Shown here: one piece after another, positions 11,201 through 20,200 of the stretch
Layout of the letters: the number at the start of each line of letters is the position of its first letter
How positions within the stretch are numbered: position 1 is the stretch's first letter
Source: Reticulitermes lucifugus
Taxonomy: Eukaryota > Arthropoda > Insecta > Blattodea > Rhinotermitidae
NCBI GenBank assembly: GCA_026260175.1
Contig: JAKCWW010005244.1
Location: forward strand, 1-37,458
Reading direction: 5' to 3'
Length of the DNA stretch: 37,458 nt
Notes under the pieces: model-generated
Told to the model about the DNA's origin: nothing
What the model saw: only the letters and a program-made list of their open reading frames with translations
The model's database searches: none
Translations under genes and position numbers: made by a program

Positions 11201-14200
11201 TGGTCAGCTGATGTCCTGGCTGCTTTACCCCTGGGAAAAGAGCCCCTACTATAGGGTGGGCCCTACAGCTGGTCTGGATGAACTGGATATGAGAAAAAAT
11301 CGCTTTCCCCTGCCAGGAATTGAACCACAGTTCCCTGGTTACCCAACCCATAGCCTAGTCACTAAACCAACTACACTACTCTGGCTTTCCCTCACTTTAT
11401 GTTCTATTCTTAATGTGAGACATAAGTCTCATATCCATACAAAACAAAAATTACAATCTTTCCAATTACAAATTACAATCTTTAAGTTTATGTTTTTATA
11501 CATCAGACAGGAACATAAAATACTGTATTCTGAAGTAAACTAGAGTTAGAAATGATAATGTTTCAATATGTAATTTTGCTGGACTCTTCACCCNNNNNNN
11601 NNNNNNNNNNNNNNNNNNNNNNNNNNNNNNNNNNNNNNNNNNNNNNNNNNNNNNNNNNNNNNNNNNNNNNNNNNNNNNNNNNNNNNNNNNNNNNNNNNNN
11701 NNNNNNCTCACAAGAGACAGACATCCATGCCGCCGGTGGGATTCGAACCCACAATCCTAGTAAGCGAGCAGCCAAAGACCCACGCCTTAGACCGCACAGC
11801 CACTGAGATCAGCAATGGACCTATAATGACTGTGAATTAATTACATACCTTGGCATAAGAAAAAGTAACTAGCTAGAGAACATTCCAATCATTGAGAACT
11901 AAGAAATTCAGTGATTACTGTCATCAAATGTCAGCACAGTAAGGCAGCTGGATAGATCAAGTAAGAAAGATGCTATTTGTCATTAAGAGAAGTAAAAATT
12001 AGAATAACATTTTGCAGAAAGACATGCTTGAGTAGTAACTCTTACATGAGAGTGGAATTCAAGTAGTATGGACAAAAGTTACAAAACTAAACTTGACAGT
12101 TACAACTCAACAAATGTTTCCGTCACACTTCATACGCTAATTCTGACCCATACAGACAAAAGTCACCAATACTTACTCTGCTACTTCCACCTTAAAGGAT
12201 GTTCCAAGGCCACGGTGTCCCACATCAAGCCCTTGCCATGTTTTCTTCCATATGCGACTATAAGACAAACTCATGTCGCATTCATAACCAGTGAAGGGGC
12301 GCACAACCAAGTAGTCACCTGTCAATACAACACGTAAAACATTCTGTACAACAATCACAATTATCAAATACAACTATGGAATTATTTCTACGGGTTTATT
12401 AATCTTTATCATCCGTAAATAGAGGAGTGTAAATGTCCTGGTAGTGCTACAATATTTGCAACTGCACTTAACTTGGGGTAACAGTTTATGGACTTGGAAT
12501 GGGGGATTCTAACATGACTTGCAGTTACATTTTAAATTGGGCATAACGGTATTTAGTATTGAAAAATTTGCAACAGATATTCACTATGTAGAACCACTGG
12601 TACACTATTATCAAAGATTTATTTATGACTCCATTATAGAATTTAAATGTCTAAAAAGCTGGTAGCATGGAAACAAATGACAAAAAATGCACTACTAAAA
12701 AAATTTGAACATACTGGTGAAGTTAAATTCTATGTATTTATTCAGACTTTATTCCTCAGAAACCAACACAGTTAAAGAAAAGAAAAGAAAAAAAAAAAAA
12801 GAAAAAAAAAACCAAGGCAATGTGTATTTATTATTATTATTATTATTATTATTAATATTAATGGAAGAAAGAAAGCAAAAGCTGTAACACTGACACTGTA
12901 GTTGACCAATAGGACGTTGTTTGCTGCTGGTGATCGGAACAACGGCCTGCCCGTCACTGGAAGTCATCATACTAGGCAAGATGTAACTGGACCCAATATG
13001 TGATGGATAGTCATTCTCAGTAGCATGTGAACTGTACATGTAGTAATCCACCATGTATGCCTGCAACAGAAACACACATTTCACTCAATGAATGGACCAC
13101 ACAAACATCCCACAGTGAAGAAACCAGATGAATGAGTCACAGCCAAAATACATCTAAAACACTTGCATTTTAACTACATCCACACCTAAGACTACTGCCA
13201 TGCTGTTATTGCTACTCATGACATTGCATCCATTAACCTGGTGGTGCCAAATGTGCCGAATGCTATATACTTGTAACTCACAATGCTATGCTCAAAATGT
13301 CAGATATCAACTAAACATGGCCACTCATATTCAGCCCTTATTTAAATTCCTGTCTTCTGCAGATCATACCAGGCACTTAATTCTGGCACCAAAGGGTTTT
13401 TGTATTGTATTGTATTTCATCCATAAATCATTATAGAATGATATTGGACACGTTCAGAGAGTAGTTACAGTAAACAGTATTAGAATTACAGTAAAAGCAA
13501 ACAAACATGTAAATCTTATATAATTACGTACATGTACCGGACCACACAAGTACGGTGAAGAGTACGACAGGCAGTACACTTCGCTCCCCACAGAAACATA
13601 TCACATGCCTTTAGTACCACGATCCCACACGCCAGCATTCCCGCAATCAACTATCTACAATACTTTTACAATTATACAACTTTTAACGAGTCTCTTAACA
13701 AGATTTTAACTTATAATATATAAGTTTTAATGTGCCGTATGAATATTTAAAATCATGTGTTTGAAGTGACTGTAGCTTTCAGCTATAAAAAAAACCCCTG
13801 ATGATGAACCTAGGATCGAAACACGTGTAGGGGTACAATTTTAACAATTTTAACAATAGTAAAGCTACATTAAAAAGTGGTTTTAGTGTGCATCAGTTGG
13901 TCTGTAACTTAATTTAATATGACGAAGATGCACGGTGTCAACAGTGTGAAATTCAAGGAGGAAGAGATTGGCAGGGCAAGTACCATGTAGAAGGCAGATA
14001 AGAAAGTACATATAGTACTTCTGTTAGAAAACCAAAGGAGAAAAGACAACTCAAGTGATACTGGCATAGATGGGAGGTTAACACTAAAACGAATCTTACA
14101 GACACAGGATAAGGATCGGGCTAGGCTTTCTAGTTCAGGAAAGTCCAGTCGCAAGCTCTTGTGAACACAGTAGTAAACTTTCACTATTCATAAAACACGA

Positions 14201-17200
14201 GAAATATCTTGCATTGCTGCAAGGACTCTGCTCCATGTACTGATGCATGCTGCATGAGAGGGTTTTCAGTATAACAAATACACTTAATTAGTGCACATGT
14301 TAAATGCTGTAGTTTGTACTTTACTAATATATACCCTGTAATTCTAAAAAACAGCCACTCAGGACAAATGCACACATAGACATTACTACAAGATGAATTA
14401 CAAATATGTTCCAATTGTACTGCATGTTGATACTCACCACAGATTCAGTACAATGCATGCTCACACTGAAGATTATACAGTCATCATGATTGTAAGCCCG
14501 TCCAAATTGCTCCTGCCTGCGGAATTCCCACTCAGTCTCATTCATCACCTACATGTTGAAGATGAACCAGAAAAATGTAACTGAAATAAGCCACAACTGT
14601 GGCAAGAGAAAGTAGAAGCTTACAAGAATTCAAACAAACAAGTCAAAATGTTTCAAGAAATTACAAGCAGTGCCACAGAAATACTGACCAAAGATGATGA
14701 GTCTGAGGTCACATCATCCAGGCCTTACAACTCGTCATACCAAATTTCAAGCAAACAGTGTGCAGAAGCTGAAAGTGTTAGTGCAACAGTGCTCAATACC
14801 CACACTATACAGTCTGTTTAAGTAAGCTGACATGGGCCAGATATTCACTGCATGAAGATTTTACAGACATGCAAGATTTCCCAAAATGTGTGTATGTGTA
14901 TACTGATTTTCGCCGACTTACAACACTGTTGACTTATGACCACTCATACTTATGATCATGGGATAATTGGCAAGCCCCATGATTCGTTGATGCAATGCAC
15001 ATGCATACTAGGCAATGTTGTGTCTGGCCCTTTAGTATTTGTTTTCATCAGTTTCCTCCAATGCTGTATACAATACTGTATTTTGGTGTCTGATATGTGT
15101 CTACGTTCTGCTCGTTTACTAGCAGGCGGTCAATGTATATGTATAAGGTACTTCCAAATTATGGTGTCAACTTATGGCCTGGTTATCAGAACAAAAGACA
15201 GCTGGGATATCGTAGTCGGTACAGTACCTCACTACAAGCTGGACAGTCCAGGGATCAAATCCCAGTGGGGACAAGATTTTCCATGCTTATCCAGACCGGC
15301 CCCAAGGCCCACCCAGCCTCCTGTACAATCAGTACTGGGTTCTTCGCAGGGGTAAAGCGACTGCGGCGTGGTGCTGACCACCCACCCCTCCTAGTGCCAA
15401 GGTTGCAAATGGGTTGGAGTTATACCTCCACCTCCTCTCTGTGCCTGCATAGGCATGTCAGGGAGTGATCTTTATTCTTATCATAATAGAACCCTGTCAT
15501 AAGATAGGGACCATCTGTATTAAACAGAAGAGAGTTCACAACTCACTGAGTGTACATGTTATTCACTTACACAGTGTACGACGGATGCTGCTAATTGTCA
15601 GGTTCAATATGTACACATTTTCATCTATGAGAGATTTCCAATTAAATTTTCAATACCTCTCTCTCATGGTTTCCTTATATGAAATATTCTACATCAAAAC
15701 ATTTGAAACTTGGACAGATTGCACAAAGCTTTTTTTTTTTTTGAGTTTCAAGAATTTTACATATTTTTAAAAATTTATAATAATAGCTGAAGTGAAGGCT
15801 CGAAGGATCAGGAAGCAAAATAACATGAAGACCCAAAGTTTTTTTGTCATTTCCATGCTTTCAACAGAAAAGAAAATAGCTGGTATTATGATTTGCCATA
15901 CTTAAAACTAATTACTAGGCTACTGTGAACATGGTAACGAGTCCTTGGGTTCCATAAATTGCTCGGAATTTCTCAATTACCTGAGCAACTATAAGCTTCT
16001 CAAGAAGGCTACCAATCAATGGACTTAGTTAAACAACCAACATCATGCAGTAGCCATTCATTCAAGTGGTCAAGATATTTCTTGCCTTTCAGTACTGTGT
16101 TCAAAACAGCCTGCCACTGGATGCTACGCAGCACCACATAAATCCCATTCACAGTTTCATACTCTAATTCCTGTTTCCTTAAGATCCATGTCAATATTAT
16201 TCTTGCATCTACCCATAGTCTCCTAAGAGGTCTGAAAATTAACAGATTTGAAAGAAACCTCATGTTCCTTTATACAAATATGAGAGAACAAAATACCTTG
16301 GAATGTCTCAATCTACAGTTTCAAATCTCATGAAGTTCTGTAAAGGTAAAGGTAAAGTTCACCCTAGAACAGGCCACGAAAGCCCAGAGGGAGAGTAGAG
16401 GTATAGCTCTACTCTTTCTTTAAACTTGGCACTAGGTCGGGGTGGGTGGTCAACGCCACGCCCCAGCCACTTTACCCCCCAGGAAAGAGACCCGGTACGT
16501 GATTATCAAACTGTGATAAAAGCTGGTTTACCCAGTGCTGGATAATTCACAAAGCTTCATTGACCAGAACACAGGCCCATTACATTTCACTATTCCATCT
16601 AACAGTAGCACCCAGCACCGATTCCCAAAGTTCAAAAAGCAAAAGTTGATCAAGAAAGACTATTTACAGGGTAAATTTGTGTAAGCAAACAGTTAATATA
16701 GTGACAGCAAAATATATGTCGTGGTGTCATGTTGGTTTTTTAGATTATATATACACCATGTTATGTAAGTAGTGATGAAAGGGGGATAAAAAAGTGCAGT
16801 GGGGGGAAAAAGGAAAGGCTACCATGTAACAAATTACAGGTAGTTCTCATTTTACGCCAGGGTTACGTTCCTGAAAAAGTCGTGCAAATCGAAATCACGC
16901 AAATCAAACACAAAATTCTCATTTAAAACTATGTATTTCCTGGGGATTAGGGGACTGACAACCTCATCCTATATAGTGTATGAATGTACCACTAGCGGAC
17001 ATATGAACCTGTAGAGTATACATGTACTGCATATATAGTATCTATACATTTCTACACAGTATACATACTTTTATATACAATATAATTATTTAATTCTAAT
17101 GCCATAAAAATGTAAGAGACTCACATCTATAGCTTTTTGGTACGGTCCATTCTGATAGGACTGTGCTAGTCTTGCTACACAAACAAACACTTAAATTCCT

Positions 17201-20200
17201 GAATTAGCACTTTCTTTAATTCTATCAGCATTATCACGAATTGTATGTACGCTACTATGAGCGAGTCTAACATTACGGCATATATCAACAATTCGTTCAT
17301 CTTTTTCAAGTCAGCTTATTCCGTCCGATTTCTCTTCAATACCGATTATCTTTTGCCAACTTTTCACTTGGATTGCACTAGGTGAAGCAGATTTACGTTT
17401 CTCACTCATATTGATAATAAAAGCCAATGCTGTTGAAGGGGAAACTAAATGAACCGCATGGTTATATCGCCAATGTAATCAATCCATACACGTGACTGAT
17501 GGTGTGACAGTGACATCACTTCCTGCTAACCTCCTACAGACGATAAGTGCAACCACAGATTGTCTATGCCAAATCACGTTAAACCAAAAATTATAGTGTA
17601 AATTTTAAAGTCATGTTACAGCAAAATCACGCAAAACAAAATTGTGTAAAACGAGAACTACCTGTACATGGTTAGGTCTGTCCATGAGGTTGCTTGGTAC
17701 ATTAGGTATAACATTTCAATACCCAGAAAACTGCAATATCCAGCAACCCTTTGGTCCTGCAGGTAAGCACCTGAGTTCATTAATGACACTGTAATATGAC
17801 CAGAGTATTCATTCAGTCACTAAAGAAATATGTGTCAGCTGATAATGATGAAAATAACTGACAGGTTTGACAAATCCATCATATAGAATTGGTCAACAGC
17901 ATTACAATGTGGACATTTTAAATTTCAGACTTCCAACAAAATACTCACAGCAATCTCTGTGACTGACCATCTGTCTGCCCCCTCAGTAATATCCTGTGTA
18001 TCCATACTCTCCTCAAAGATGTCTGCTGCTGGTACACACTGTACCTCTCCTTTTAACAGCATCAAAGGTGTAAGTTTTATATGAACCTGAACAATACAAA
18101 ACACATCCAAAATATAAATTTTTTTGAGGAAAAAAAGAACTTATGCACGTCATGGTACATGTTTATATCACAATTATCCTCAAAAACTAACACCTTTGTT
18201 ATGACATAAGTACATGCCACATAAAGAAATCTCACACAAAATCAAAGACATGGGTACTGATCTATTTCCATGCTACAAAAAAATTTTTTTTTAATATGTC
18301 CACCTGCACAACTGAGATGCACAGTGCTTTTTACTATAGGAATGGAAATAACTTGTTACATACTGGTCAGACAGATCACACAGATATCTGAATGAAAGAA
18401 AAAATTACAGAAAAAAGAAAAAGACAAAAAAATATAAACAAGGAAAAAATAAAAGGTAATTTAAGAGGGTCTAACATATTTTAATTAAACACTGCAGCTC
18501 TTCAAATTTCAGAGGTCTCCATGACTGATATAAGCTATCAAAGTTATCCCATTACAGGCCTGCATAGGCCCTCAGGGCTCCAGCAGTTTGAGACTCCCAA
18601 AATTTCCAGTCGGCACATGAAGGTGGTAAGGTTGTCAGCGCTACACACGGGCTGCCTTTATCACCAGGGAGATAACCAAGGTACTCATTTCTGTTAGAGG
18701 TTGAGTTGACCCCAGGGCCACAGAGTGGCCGGAAGGATTAAGTCAATGAAAAATCCCAATGACCCCATCAGGAATTGAACTTGTGACCTTCCGGCTCGTA
18801 GCACAGTGCCTCAACCAACTGCGGTACCATGAACCCCTCTCCAAGACTGCAACCAAATAAATTGCATACACTGTACCCTTCGTCCTTCATATTTGTGTTT
18901 CCACAGCTGTACTGAATCCCCAAACAGCTTAAACTGAACCACTGTTTCTGAAGTGAGCCACCCTTGGTCAATCATCTTGCTACCGTCATACAGGCCAAAT
19001 ATGTCTGGCTCTGTATCTTGATGGTTATTTGAAACAACTGAAACAAACACCAAAGATGTTCTTTCATCAAATTTTTACATACAAAAGTACCAAAAATGTA
19101 AGGGATCAACAGACACATACCATCTTTACGTATAAGGCGAGGATTTAAGTTGGTTTCCCACGATCGGACAATCACGTGCCTTGAAGTAAATTTATCTTCA
19201 TGTGGTTGGAATACTACACCCACAAAGTAACGGAACATGACATCACAACCTCTTGGAATACTGATGACTCCTGACCATATTCCTTCCCTATATGACAAAG
19301 ATTGCAATGGGCATTGAAGATAGCTGTTTCAAATACTGAAAATTAGGGATCAGATACTAATGTACTGAAAATTTAGATCTTACTACTCTGGTTTGTGACA
19401 CTGTCTGTTGTCTCATTGGTGTTTACAGGCATTTTGGAAGAACTCGCTGCCTCCACTTCAGGGTGAAATTGGAGATGGAAGCAGTGGGTTCCTTCTGTAA
19501 CCTCTCACAAGACTACGGAGTCCTACAAACCAGGCTGTGAAAATACCAAATTTCAAGTACTAAAAATGCTTACAGTATGCACATATGATGAGAAACAAAT
19601 AACATATGGAAAAAACAGAGGAAACAATAAAAAACAAATTACAGAGTGGAACATAAACATTAAAAAGTCTTCAGATGTATTTACATAAAAAGTTGGGACA
19701 CTGGAGGGATGAACAAAAATGTGAAGAAAAAAACAATACCATGTCTTCTACAATGGACATAACACACCCTTACACAGACTAAGCAGAATCCTAATTCCTA
19801 CAGAATAATGTGGGTGTCTGTAACTCTTTCAGTTCAAGAGCAGCTAGATGAAAATGGATCAACAAAGGAATATGACATTAACACTGATTGTAAAACAAGT
19901 AGAATATGAACATTACTACTTTTATATAAAATAGGCTATGGGTCATTATTTTATCTGACCAATATCACTGGTCATTTCCCACCATCCGTTCGATTTGCTG
20001 TGAGTCAGGGTCCCTGCAATGTAATCCTGTATACTGCAGTTAAAAATCAGGCTTTTATTCATCACATTTAAAGATGTTGGAAAGCTTTCATTCAGTGTCG
20101 GCAGTTAATATTTGGTTTCTACTCACCATATTTAAAGACAGATTCCTTCGGTTCACAGACATACATCACATCTAATAAACACGCTGTTCATAGCAGTCAA

